Origin: an uncultured Alphaproteobacteria bacterium | GTDB lineage: Bacteria > Pseudomonadota > Alphaproteobacteria > RF32 > CAG-239 | Assembly (NCBI GenBank): GCA_949297145.1 | Contig: CASFQO010000008.1 | Span: forward strand, 1 to 46,765 | Direction: 5' to 3' | Length of the DNA: 46,765 bases | Shown: positions 1 through 8,938 of the stretch, one piece after another | How positions within the stretch are numbered: position 1 is the first letter of the stretch | Layout: each line of letters starts with the position of its first letter | The notes under the pieces: model-generated | What the model was told of the DNA's origin: nothing | The model's database searches: none | The model's input: the letters and a program-made list of their open reading frames with translations, nothing else | Translations under genes and position numbers: made by a program

Positions 1-118
1 GTCTGCATAAGATTTATTATACGACAAAGGGAAAATATATAATAAAAACAAAATATTAATTCTACTAAAATAAAGCAAAATGATAAAAAAGAAATATAAT
101 ACAGCCAAAAATAAAAAA

Positions 119-164
119 ATAAAAAAAGTACAACTATTTAATTGTATAAATAGCTGCACTTTTG
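119..164 (-). terminator. Rho-independent terminator after the ADP-dependent kinase gene
   Basis: Read on the minus strand, a stem of about 15 bp (arms AAAGTGCAGCTATTT and AAATAGTTGTACTTT, two G-U pairs, 8-nt loop) is followed by a run of seven T. It lies just beyond the stop codon at 179 and fits an intrinsic terminator ending the mic60-hemY-kinase transcript. Confidence 0.75.
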
Positions 165-178
165 ACAAATATTTTAAA

Positions 179-1582
179 TCAACAACCTGCTAACAATGAA
201 ACAGAAGATATAGTGTCTCCCATACCTACCAAAGTTTTAGGCTTATCAACAAGGATTGTAGGAACTACAGATAAAATAAAGTCTCCCACTTTACATATCC
301 CAGTAGAGTTCAATTCAGGGTTATGTAGAATTTGAGACAGATTATTCAACTCATTAAGACTTTGAACAGAAACAGACATACCTAAAGTTTTAACAACATC
401 ATCATAGCGTGCAAGCTCGCCATTATAAGCTTTACTAGAAGAAACAACAGCAGCCGTCATCATTCCTTTTAGATTTTGCTCCGCAGAATGAACAAAATTA
501 GGATCTTGTAATGTCATATACAAACCAAACATATGCAATTGAATGCGTTTCATCTTGAGCTTTTTTTTCAAGAAAAGAAGTGCTTCAAATAAAAGAGGAC
601 TGCAAGTATTCTGCTCGATACGGTCAGCTAAAGATTGCTGATCTAAAATACGAAGTAAATCAATAGTTTCACGCTCATTCAAGCCAACCGAATCAGCAAG
701 TGGAACAATATATTTAACAATAGCCTTTCTCACAGCAATATCTTGGGTAGAAGCGATTTCAAGATGAATAATTAAATTAGGGTTATGCTTTTTCCATCTT
801 TGCAACACCGGAACAGCATCTTTAACTAAATTAACGCCACCATTACTTTTTAATAAAGGGTGGAAACCAGAAAGTAAAAGGTAGTTAACTTTATGAGTAT
901 TTAAATAATCAATAAATCCTTTGTTCATAACCAGTTTCATATTTAGTGGATCATAGGTGGCAATAAAACGATTCGATTTAGGGCAAGAAAAGATTTTGCC
1001 GTCAATTTCAAAACTATCACCTTTATCAAATTCAATAATCCAATGAATAAGAGGAATATCCGTTTCTCTAGTGATATTAATTGCTTTTTCAAGGTTTCCG
1101 GCATCGTTAAGTCCAAACAAATTTTCCAAATCAAGAAATTGTTGAGCCTGCAACTTAGGATGAGAATTTGTATGAGCAACAACTTTTTTGACACCCAATA
1201 AAGCCAAAGCATTAGCAATAATTCCAGCTTGTCCGCCCATTTGGAGATGATCATAGCCTAAGTTTGCATCCATCCAATTATATACATCAATATCATCAGT
1301 AACCCATTCTTCAGCAATTCCACGACAGAAGCATTTAACAATGCCGATAATAACATCAGTGGGCTTGGAAAAACCAGACATAGAGATATTTTGCAGTTCA
1401 TCTATAGGAATGCTGTTTTCAACAATTAACTTTTTTAATGTACTCCCTTTAATTTTTAAAATGGCATCAATATTCGTATTAAAAGCCGTTGCAACAGAAC
1501 GAATATGCTTCAATTTTTCCAGTTGAGACGGAACTGTTTCATATTTTTTAGCCCATACATTTTGTAACTCTTGATAGTTCAT
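179..1582 (-). CDS. ADP-dependent phosphofructokinase/glucokinase family kinase
   Basis: The 467-aa protein resembles the ADP-dependent glucokinase/phosphofructokinase family (ribokinase-like fold), which uses ADP rather than ATP to phosphorylate glucose or fructose 6-phosphate in the cytoplasm. Visible signatures are a substrate-side GGQAGIIAN segment near residue 115, an NERE motif at about 302-305 (the metal/phosphate NxxE), and GMGDTIS near the C-terminus with the probable catalytic base Asp456. The length matches the usual 450-470 aa. The start has a good GGGAGAT site. It is the last gene of the mic60-hemY run, 41 nt behind hemY, and is followed by a terminator. The family is best known from archaea and animals and is patchy in bacteria. 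Sugar specificity (glucose or fructose 6-phosphate) cannot be decided here. Confidence 0.85.
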   Translation of the reverse strand: MNYQELQNVWAKKYETVPSQLEKLKHIRSVATAFNTNIDAILKIKGSTLKKLIVENSIPIDELQNISMSGFSKPTDVIIGIVKCFCRGIAEEWVTDDIDVYNWMDANLGYDHLQMGGQAGIIANALALLGVKKVVAHTNSHPKLQAQQFLDLENLFGLNDAGNLEKAINITRETDIPLIHWIIEFDKGDSFEIDGKIFSCPKSNRFIATYDPLNMKLVMNKGFIDYLNTHKVNYLLLSGFHPLLKSNGGVNLVKDAVPVLQRWKKHNPNLIIHLEIASTQDIAVRKAIVKYIVPLADSVGLNERETIDLLRILDQQSLADRIEQNTCSPLLFEALLFLKKKLKMKRIQLHMFGLYMTLQDPNFVHSAEQNLKGMMTAAVVSSSKAYNGELARYDDVVKTLGMSVSVQSLNELNNLSQILHNPELNSTGICKVGDFILSVVPTILVDKPKTLVGMGDTISSVSLLAGC

Positions 1583-1623
1583 CTCAATATCTCCCTATAA
1601 AAAACATAACAAAATAAATATAT

Positions 1624-3060
1624 TTAATTTTCATCAGCATCATTTAAATCTTTATCAACATAAAGATGCCAATAACTGCGTCCAATCTCGCCACATTGTT
1701 TACAAATTGGCGTCCAATGGTCTTCTATACGTCCGCAATTTGCGCAAACCCATTGAAAATCCTTAGGGCAGTTATCGACTGAAAGGTTGTTTTTTCCTAA
1801 GTGCGTCAATTTTTGTGTAAGAGACTGCATAAAACTGGATTTGGAAGAATCTTTTTTATGTGTTTTTTCATCCAACTCTTCAATAATTTCAGCCATTTTT
1901 TGAGTAGCAGGATTTTTTAATAAAAAGATTTTGCACTCAGTCTTTGCTTTGGCATATTTTTTAGCCTTTAAATAAAGTTCAGCTAAAATCAAGTTATTCA
2001 AAGATGGCCGCTTATTATTGGCAAGTGCAAGTTTTTCCATGCGCTGAATACGCTCGTTTTTTGTATCTTTAAATAATTTCAAATAAGCCATAGCAACTTC
2101 GTAACAAGGATTCTCAATCCACATATCATATAATACTTTTTCAGCTTTTCGAGTTTGATTATCATTTTTAACGTAATAATCAGCTAAATCTAATGCCGCG
2201 GGTATAAGTTTGTTATTCTCTTGCAAGGCTTGAGTAACAAACTTAAAGAAGTTTGTCTTATCATTATCTTTTAGGGCTTGTTGCGCTAATTCAAACAAGG
2301 CAACGGCTTTAAGTCTTGCTGCTTTTTTATCTGGTGTAATATTTTTTTCAATACCTGATTCTAAAACTTCCAGCGCTCCCAGCCAATCATTGTTTTGGGC
2401 TCGCAATAAAAAGGCGCTGCTGACAACCCAATACAAATCTTGCCGAACTTCAAAGGCTTGATTTACGGTTTTTAATGCCTCAGTAAATTCTTTCTTTTGC
2501 ATCTGCGCCTCAAGAGCTGCTTTCATCCCAACAAGTTGAATATCTTCATTTTGCATCAATTTTTGAGAAAGTTGTTCCATTTTATCAAAATTTTTCTCAC
2601 CTTTATAAATTTTAAGCATCAAAATATCGATAATAGCATCGTTACCGACAATTTTACGGAGAGACACCAACAAACGCCTAGCCTCATTCATTAATTCGGC
2701 TGTAATGGCGCCGAGTGTCTTGACGATAAGAATAGCGGCTTCATCAAATTGATTGCGACTAAGCACAATTTTATCTTTATTACCGGATTGGATCATTTCA
2801 ATGGATTCTTTATCCCCATGGAAAGAATGATTTGATAGTAACACATCTTTTTTAATAAGGGTGACAACATACTTAAGAACAAGAACGCCAAGTTCAAACA
2901 AAAAAATACAGCCAAGTAAGGCAAGAAAAATGTAATCAATAGAAAAATAATTGGCCTTATTATTCAAAGTAAAACAAATAGTTCCGTTTCTATCTATAAC
3001 CATAAAAAAACACCAGAGGAGAAACGTAAAGATAATAGGCTTAGAGATAGAACGAAACAT
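1624..3060 (-). CDS. hemY: HemY-like TPR membrane protein
   Basis: The 478-aa protein has two N-terminal hydrophobic segments (about residues 7-24 and 40-67), a long helical TPR-like region (about 110-400), and a C-terminal zinc-ribbon-like pair CANC and CKQC in the last 45 residues. This is the layout of alphaproteobacterial HemY, an inner-membrane TPR protein encoded with heme-biosynthesis genes; its biochemical role is not settled and it is not protoporphyrinogen oxidase. A strong AAGGAG site precedes the ATG. It lies 18 nt after mic60, as in other alphaproteobacteria, but hemC and hemD are missing upstream. Confidence 0.85.
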   Translation of the reverse strand: MFRSISKPIIFTFLLWCFFMVIDRNGTICFTLNNKANYFSIDYIFLALLGCIFLFELGVLVLKYVVTLIKKDVLLSNHSFHGDKESIEMIQSGNKDKIVLSRNQFDEAAILIVKTLGAITAELMNEARRLLVSLRKIVGNDAIIDILMLKIYKGEKNFDKMEQLSQKLMQNEDIQLVGMKAALEAQMQKKEFTEALKTVNQAFEVRQDLYWVVSSAFLLRAQNNDWLGALEVLESGIEKNITPDKKAARLKAVALFELAQQALKDNDKTNFFKFVTQALQENNKLIPAALDLADYYVKNDNQTRKAEKVLYDMWIENPCYEVAMAYLKLFKDTKNERIQRMEKLALANNKRPSLNNLILAELYLKAKKYAKAKTECKIFLLKNPATQKMAEIIEELDEKTHKKDSSKSSFMQSLTQKLTHLGKNNLSVDNCPKDFQWVCANCGRIEDHWTPICKQCGEIGRSYWHLYVDKDLNDADEN

Positions 3061-3078
3061 AGATATTCTCCTTAAAAT

Positions 3079-4080
3079 TTATTGAATATTGGAGCTTTTC
3101 GCTTGAGATAGGTCTTGTCTTAAAGCGCTTAATTCGGATGAAATAATAACAGACATTGCTTCATCAAATGATATTTTCTTTTCAACCGCCTGAACCCATT
3201 GATTTAAATCCTCATTATTAAGTTTTTGAAAATCCGGAGACGATTTGATAATATTCAAAGCATTAGCAAAATCATGCCGTTCAACAAGCTTAGTAACTTT
3301 ATCAATAAGTGCAATTTGTTCATCATTTTGGATATTTTTCTTAACCACAACAACTTTATCAAAATTAAGTCCTGCTACAGTATCTTTAATCAAAGCAATA
3401 CTTTTAGCCATAGTGCCTTCTGGCTCATTTTTTTCATCAGAAACGACATCCTTTTTATTGTTTTCAAAATTTAAATTTTTTGCAATTTCACGAAATTGTT
3501 CAGCTAATTGTAGATCATCTGAAATATAAGATGTCTTAAGGTTAGAAATAGTTTGTATAGCGGTTGCAACAAGAGGCTGTTCCTTGGTCATTTGAGCAAG
3601 AATATCAGCTTCGTCAGCAAAGCTGCGATGATAAAGGGCATTTTCTTTAATAATCAAGGCAACACTCAGAGCTAAAACTTCTTGGTTTTTAGTTTCTTCC
3701 AATGTCTCCAGTTTATGGGTAAGCAGATTAAATTGTTGAGCTAAAAGGTCAACTTTATGATTTCCGACCTCATTTTTTAACTCATTAAAATTCTCTGTAA
3801 CTAATCTCAAATTTCCTTCGGTGTCAGAGATTCTTTGCGCATTAGAAGAAATAACGGAAGGCAAATTTTGCAATTCAGAAATATAAGTGTTTTGTTGAGA
3901 TATTTTTGCAACTAAATCAGAAAGAGCCGCTTGTTGAGATTCATTTTTCGATTCGACAATAAAATAGGCGCTTCCAATTGCAACAAACTCAATCAACACA
4001 ATAGAAAAACCAATAGAAAACCATTTAAGATAAGGCTTATTTACTTTTATTTTCTCAGATTTAATTGGTTTATCTGACAT
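3079..4080 (-). CDS. mic60: Mic60/mitofilin-like inner-membrane protein
   Basis: The 333-aa protein has one N-terminal membrane segment (about residues 21-42), a coiled-coil middle and a C-terminal helical domain of mitofilin type. It is the alphaproteobacterial relative of mitochondrial Mic60, which in bacteria helps shape the inner membrane and is encoded beside hemY. The ATG at 4080 is chosen because GGAGGG lies 8 nt upstream; a longer reading from 4113 has no such site. It is the first gene of the minus-strand run and is divergent from tsaD. Overall sequence conservation in this family is low, so the call rests on architecture and on the hemY and tsaD neighbours. Confidence 0.75.
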   Translation of the reverse strand: MSDKPIKSEKIKVNKPYLKWFSIGFSIVLIEFVAIGSAYFIVESKNESQQAALSDLVAKISQQNTYISELQNLPSVISSNAQRISDTEGNLRLVTENFNELKNEVGNHKVDLLAQQFNLLTHKLETLEETKNQEVLALSVALIIKENALYHRSFADEADILAQMTKEQPLVATAIQTISNLKTSYISDDLQLAEQFREIAKNLNFENNKKDVVSDEKNEPEGTMAKSIALIKDTVAGLNFDKVVVVKKNIQNDEQIALIDKVTKLVERHDFANALNIIKSSPDFQKLNNEDLNQWVQAVEKKISFDEAMSVIISSELSALRQDLSQAKSSNIQ

Positions 4081-4171
4081 TTTATAGACCCTCCGCGTAA
4101 TAGTTGATTGCATTATTTGAAATATAGTTTATAAAATAAAAAAATAAACTTCAATATTTTTGGATAAAGAG

Positions 4172-5248
4172 ATGATAGTTTTAGGAATAGAAAGTAGCTG
4201 TGATGAAACCGCAGCGGCATTGGTTAATGAAAAAAAGGAAATTTTAGGCGAAGCTCTGTTATCTCAAGAGGAGCATAAAGCTTTTGGAGGAGTCGTTCCG
4301 GAGATAGCGGCGCGTTCCCACTTAGACCATATTGATAATATTTTAGAGCAATGCTTTGCAAAAACAAACTTGACATTAGCAGATATAGACGCTGTTGCAG
4401 CTTCGTCAGGGCCTGGATTAATCGGAGGCGTTGTTGTGGGCGTGATGACGGCAAAAGCCTTGTCAATAGCGCTGAACAAACCTTTTATTGCCGTAAACCA
4501 TCTAGAAGGGCACGCATTAGCTGCCCGCATTAGCAATGATGTTACTTTTCCTTATTTATTACTACTCGTATCGGGTGGTCACTGCCAAATATTAATCGTT
4601 AAGGATGTTAACCAATATGAACGTTTGGGTACAACGATTGACGATGCTGTGGGCGAAGCTTTTGATAAAGTGGCCAAAATGCTGGGGTTAGGGTATCCGG
4701 GAGGACCGGCGGTAGAAAAATTAGCAGCATCAGGAGATGAACATCGTTTTACTTTGCCGCGTCCGCTGATTGGAAGTCAAGATTGTAATTTATCCTTTTC
4801 TGGCTTAAAAACAGCTGTAAGAAAAATTGTAGAAACCTATGCTCCTGATGGCGAGATAGCTCATGCCGATATTCCAAAGCATGATATAGCAGATATATGT
4901 GCGTGCTTCCAATATACAGCCACGGATTGTTTATGCAGAAAGCTAAAAAGAGCCATAGCATATTTCAAAGAAAAATACCCTAATGGAAAAAATCTAGTTG
5001 TTTCCGGAGGTGTGGCCTCAAATATGTATTTGCGCACAAAACTGCAACAATTGGCTGATGACAATGGCTTAATATTTGCAGCACCGCCGATTCGTTTTTG
5101 CACGGATAATGGGGTGATGATTGCTTGGGCAGGCCTGGAGCGCTTTCGTAAAGGATACACCAATGAGCTGGATTTTAAGCCCAGACCGCGGTGGCCGCTG
5201 GATGCCGATGCTCCTAAAGCAGCAGGAGCCGGTGGTGTCAAAGCATAA
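4172..5248 (+). CDS. tsaD: tRNA N6-adenosine threonylcarbamoyltransferase TsaD
   Basis: TsaD transfers the threonylcarbamoyl group to A37 of ANN-decoding tRNAs, acting with TsaB and TsaE. The protein starts with the family signature GIESSCDETAAAL, has the metal-binding HLEGH motif (His110 and His114), a GGHCQI segment, and a C-terminal RPRWPLD tail common in alphaproteobacteria. I place the start at the ATG at 4172 (358 aa), which has GGATAA upstream; an in-frame TTG at 4160 has no ribosome binding site. It is 14 nt upstream of nth and probably cotranscribed with it. It is divergent from mic60. Confidence 0.95.
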   Translation: MIVLGIESSCDETAAALVNEKKEILGEALLSQEEHKAFGGVVPEIAARSHLDHIDNILEQCFAKTNLTLADIDAVAASSGPGLIGGVVVGVMTAKALSIALNKPFIAVNHLEGHALAARISNDVTFPYLLLLVSGGHCQILIVKDVNQYERLGTTIDDAVGEAFDKVAKMLGLGYPGGPAVEKLAASGDEHRFTLPRPLIGSQDCNLSFSGLKTAVRKIVETYAPDGEIAHADIPKHDIADICACFQYTATDCLCRKLKRAIAYFKEKYPNGKNLVVSGGVASNMYLRTKLQQLADDNGLIFAAPPIRFCTDNGVMIAWAGLERFRKGYTNELDFKPRPRWPLDADAPKAAGAGGVKA

Positions 5249-5262
5249 AACAGAGGAACTGA

Positions 5263-5904
5263 ATGCGTAGTAAGCCGGAAATCTTAAAGATTATGGAGAT
5301 TTTTAATCAAGAAAATCCAAATCCCCAATGTGAATTAAATTACACAAATGCCTATACTCTATTGGTTGCAGTCATGTTATCGGCACAAACAACCGATAAA
5401 GGTGTAAACAGAGCAACAGAAGAGTTATTTAAAATAGCAGATACCCCTCAAAAGATGCTAAACTTAGGGGAAGAAAAACTTATCTCATATATCCGCACGA
5501 TAGGTTTATTTAATAATAAAGCCAAAAATATTATCTCTATGAGTAAAGATTTGATAGAGCGATTTAATGGAGAAGTTCCTTCCGATAGAGAAAGTTTAGT
5601 AACTCTTGCCGGAGTAGGGCGTAAAACAGCAAATGTCGTCTTAAATGTCTGGTATAAAAAGCCGGCTTTGGCCGTTGATACGCATGTTTTTAGAATTGCA
5701 CACAGATTAGGCTTCAGTAATGGTTCAACACCTCTTGCCGTGGAACAGGATTTGCTGAAAGTTTTGCCCGATAAATATATTATAAACGCAAACCATTGGT
5801 TAGTATTGTTCGGCCGATATATTTGCAAAGCGCAAAATCCAAAATGCAACGAATGTCCTATTTACGACTACTGCCACAGTAAAGACAAAAAGCATATAAA
5901 TTAG
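5263..5904 (+). CDS. nth: Endonuclease III
   Basis: A 213-aa DNA glycosylase/AP lyase of base-excision repair that removes oxidised pyrimidines. The helix-hairpin-helix LAGVGRKTANVV carries the catalytic Lys121, and VDTHVFR carries the catalytic Asp139. The C-terminal cysteines (CKAQNPKCNECPIYDYC) match the spacing of the 4Fe-4S cluster loop. Length is normal for the family. A GAGGA site lies just before the ATG, and the gene is closely linked to tsaD. Confidence 0.97.
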   Translation: MRSKPEILKIMEIFNQENPNPQCELNYTNAYTLLVAVMLSAQTTDKGVNRATEELFKIADTPQKMLNLGEEKLISYIRTIGLFNNKAKNIISMSKDLIERFNGEVPSDRESLVTLAGVGRKTANVVLNVWYKKPALAVDTHVFRIAHRLGFSNGSTPLAVEQDLLKVLPDKYIINANHWLVLFGRYICKAQNPKCNECPIYDYCHSKDKKHIN

Positions 5905-5964
5905 AGAGTTTTTAACTTATACGGCAGTATAGTCATACCATAAAATCACATAAAGCGAGGCAAA

Positions 5965-7473
5965 ATGGTATCAGAAACAGAAAAAGGATATTTGGCAAAA
6001 ATATTTGCAAAAACAATAATCTGGCTTTTGCTTGCATATGGGGCATATTTTGCTGTCTGGACAATTTTTTTTACCGAAACAGGAAATGGCGACAATGTGG
6101 AACATATCCATGCGACTTGGCTGGTAGCAAATGGTTTTGTGCCGTACCGAGATTTTTTTCAACACCATAATCCGCTGTTGTGGTATATTTTCGCCCCGTT
6201 GATGGCACTGATAGAAAAGCCTGTCGATATACTGATTATTTTAGACGCTGCACACGCCATAGCTATAATTTGCGGACTGGGAGCATTTTATGTTGTTTAC
6301 AAAACCAGTAAAAGTTTTTTTTCAACTCAATATGCGACATTACTAAGCATATTGCTACTATGCCCACCCTATTACGATATTTATTGTTTTAACTACAATC
6401 CGGATACATTTATGGCGTTATTTTTCGCTATGGGCCTATATTTCTTATTCACATATTGGCAGACGAAAAAAAGAAAAACGATAGTTTTATCCTTTGCATT
6501 CTTTTTTATAGCGATACTTTTTACGCAAAAAATTTTAACAATATTAGCTCCGTTGGGTGTAATCAGTTTATACGTTTTTTATAAAGAAAAAACACCGTTG
6601 AAAGATATTCTATGCGCACTGATATTCCCTGCATTAGGAACAATTGGCTTTTTAGGATATTTGTATCATGAAAATGCCTTAAATTTATATTGGCAATCAA
6701 ACTTCGTTTTTAATGTACGGATGCAAGACTACTATGGAAATAGAAAAATAGATGTGTTGGATCATAATGTCTTTTGGTTATCTGTATCCCTAGCACTCAT
6801 CAGTATATTAACACAGTGGAAAAAGGCAGATTTAAATTTTAAAGTAATCTCGGTTCTATTTGTGTTGGAATTGTTACAACGGTGTTTTTATTTTGCAATA
6901 GCGCCGTATTATATGCTGCCGCTGATGATTTTTACAGTGTATTTAAACAGTGTTCTAATAGAAAAATTGGCAAACAAAAGCATATATTTAGTGTATATTT
7001 TATTAGCCGTATCCGTTTATTATGCGCAAATTTCAGAAAAGCGCTATTTAACTTACCGCACGACCGATAGAAGTTTTGCAAGGTATCTATCAGCTAACGT
7101 AACACCCTGTGATTATGTGATAAGCGGCTTTTTGAGTAATCAATCAATATTGAGCAAAGATCCACACTATTATTGGTCACTCTTGGGACATGTAGATATA
7201 GCGGGAGATGAAATAGGAATTTTCCCCAAACCGGATTTAAACGCTTTGGTTTTACAATATAAACCGAAATTGGTGAATGGGGGGATATATTGGAATAATT
7301 ACTATCTGAACAGGGGAAAGAACGTTTATGTGCAACAAATTTCACCCCAGATTCTAGATAAGTACTACTTGCCAACCCCATTTAAGGACATGTATATATT
7401 AAAATACGAATATCACGGAAAGAATTGCCACTATGACAAAGAAAGAAGAGACTGGATATATGACAGAAGCTAA
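5965..7473 (+). CDS. GT-C type membrane glycosyltransferase, first of two paralogues
   Basis: The 502-aa polytopic membrane protein has roughly ten hydrophobic segments and a soluble C-terminal part. After the first membrane segment comes an acidic periplasmic-loop motif with the pattern GDNxEHxHxxWL, then PYRDFFQHHNPLLWY. This fits the GT-C fold of lipid-phosphate-sugar-dependent transferases (PMT/ArnT/GT39-like), in which the first-loop Asp is catalytic. Donor and acceptor are unknown. A GCGAGG site precedes the ATG. It is followed by a clear paralogue that overlaps it by 41 nt, so the two are translated from one message. No exact family is recognised beyond the fold class. Confidence 0.65.
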   Translation: MVSETEKGYLAKIFAKTIIWLLLAYGAYFAVWTIFFTETGNGDNVEHIHATWLVANGFVPYRDFFQHHNPLLWYIFAPLMALIEKPVDILIILDAAHAIAIICGLGAFYVVYKTSKSFFSTQYATLLSILLLCPPYYDIYCFNYNPDTFMALFFAMGLYFLFTYWQTKKRKTIVLSFAFFFIAILFTQKILTILAPLGVISLYVFYKEKTPLKDILCALIFPALGTIGFLGYLYHENALNLYWQSNFVFNVRMQDYYGNRKIDVLDHNVFWLSVSLALISILTQWKKADLNFKVISVLFVLELLQRCFYFAIAPYYMLPLMIFTVYLNSVLIEKLANKSIYLVYILLAVSVYYAQISEKRYLTYRTTDRSFARYLSANVTPCDYVISGFLSNQSILSKDPHYYWSLLGHVDIAGDEIGIFPKPDLNALVLQYKPKLVNGGIYWNNYYLNRGKNVYVQQISPQILDKYYLPTPFKDMYILKYEYHGKNCHYDKERRDWIYDRS

Positions 7474-8938
7474 AATACGAAAAATACTATGGCTTTATAT
7501 TTGTATTGCGGCCCTTTTTTGTGGCTATGTATATAGCTTTATCGTGAAGGCGAATGGTGATAATATTGAACATCTTCACTTTTCATGGTTAGTTTGGCAA
7601 GGTAATATTCCATATAAAGATTTTTTCCAGCACCATAATCCTTTAATATGGTATTTATCAGCACCGTTAGTGAATATCTTGATAAATAACAGCTATATTT
7701 TTTCGATATTCAATTTAATAAGCTACGTTGCTGTAGGTGTAATGGCTTATTATCAATATCGAATTGTAAGTATGATACAAAATAATCATACGGCAGGGTT
7801 ATTTCTAAGTGCAGCTATTATTTCATCATATTCAATTTTGTGGGCACTGAATTTTCGACCGGATACATTTGCATATATGCTGCTTTTTGCAGGACTGTAC
7901 TATCTGTTTAGCTACATAAAAGCAAAAAAATTATGGCAATTGGTGGTTGCTTTTTTATGCTTTTTTGTTGCCTTTATGTTTACACAAAAAATTCTAATAA
8001 ACTTGATTGTTCCGGGGATTGCCACATTATACTGGCTTTATAAAAAACAAATTAAGTTTGAAGATTTTATTCAAGCGAGCCTCCTGCCAATACTACTATT
8101 GGGAGTTTGGGCAGCCTATTTATATAGTGAAGATATTTTAGAAATGTATTGGGTTTCTAACTATCCTTTTAACACGCGCATACCGGATATTTTTGCACAA
8201 AACAGAATAATCTTCCCTCCCAGAGAATATTTTGAGTTTTATATATTTATTCCAATAGGATGCGTAGCCTCCATATATTTTCTCGTCAAAGGCCAAGCAA
8301 CAGAAAAAATTATAAGTTTGATGTTTATAGAAGAATGCATCTTAAGAATATTTTATTTTTCTGCATTTTTACATTACAGCACACTTTGGCTGATTTTAGG
8401 AATAATGCTCTCAGTGATGTTCTTAGATAAAATTCTTAAAAAGAAGTTAGTAAGAATAATTTTGGGTACGGTATATCTACTGTTCTCTCTATGGTATGTA
8501 TATGACAAAACCTACAAAATAGAAAAGCCGAAACTAACTTATCAAAATGGTCACGAATATGCTTTTGAAAATTTAACGCCTTGTGATTATGCTATCAATG
8601 GTTACTATGCTGTTTATAATCTCAAAGCCAAAGACGCGGGTTATTATGCGATTCTTTTGGGGCAAATAGATGTTTTGGGAGAAAAAATGGGAATTGCACC
8701 CAAGGCTAATTTAAATGATTTAATCATAACCAAAAAGCCCAAACTTATATCAGCAGGAATCTATTGGGATACATATTGGGAGCAGAGAGGAGTTCAGGTG
8801 CCGGTACATCAAATAGATAAATCTTTGATTGATACCTACTATAATTATACTGGGCTTGGAGATATCTTTATCCTAAAGCCTGAATATCAAAGGCACAATT
8901 GCCGCTATAATGGCAAAAAATGGGAGTATCAGAATTAA
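7433..8938 (+). CDS. GT-C type membrane glycosyltransferase, second paralogue
   Basis: The 501-aa protein shares the layout and motifs of the preceding gene: GDNIEHLHFSWL, PYKDFFQHHNPLIWY, an FTQKIL segment, and a similar C-terminal soluble domain with conserved TPCDYxIxG and KPKLxxxGIYW patterns. It therefore arose by tandem duplication. It probably transfers a sugar from a polyprenyl phosphate carrier across the membrane; the substrate is unknown. The ATG at 7433 overlaps the upstream gene; an internal ATG at 7460 with AAGAAGAGA ahead of it is an equally good start. uvrC begins at the very next base after the stop codon. Confidence 0.65.
   Translation: MTKKEETGYMTEAKIRKILWLYICIAALFCGYVYSFIVKANGDNIEHLHFSWLVWQGNIPYKDFFQHHNPLIWYLSAPLVNILINNSYIFSIFNLISYVAVGVMAYYQYRIVSMIQNNHTAGLFLSAAIISSYSILWALNFRPDTFAYMLLFAGLYYLFSYIKAKKLWQLVVAFLCFFVAFMFTQKILINLIVPGIATLYWLYKKQIKFEDFIQASLLPILLLGVWAAYLYSEDILEMYWVSNYPFNTRIPDIFAQNRIIFPPREYFEFYIFIPIGCVASIYFLVKGQATEKIISLMFIEECILRIFYFSAFLHYSTLWLILGIMLSVMFLDKILKKKLVRIILGTVYLLFSLWYVYDKTYKIEKPKLTYQNGHEYAFENLTPCDYAINGYYAVYNLKAKDAGYYAILLGQIDVLGEKMGIAPKANLNDLIITKKPKLISAGIYWDTYWEQRGVQVPVHQIDKSLIDTYYNYTGLGDIFILKPEYQRHNCRYNGKKWEYQN

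Noticed and set aside
1-118. Possible regulatory or RNA feature in the AT-rich left edge
   Set aside because: Only homopolymeric A/T runs are visible; no open frame, hairpin or promoter stands out.
4160-4171. TTG start for tsaD at 4160
   Set aside because: No ribosome binding site precedes it, and the family N-terminus begins at the ATG at 4172.
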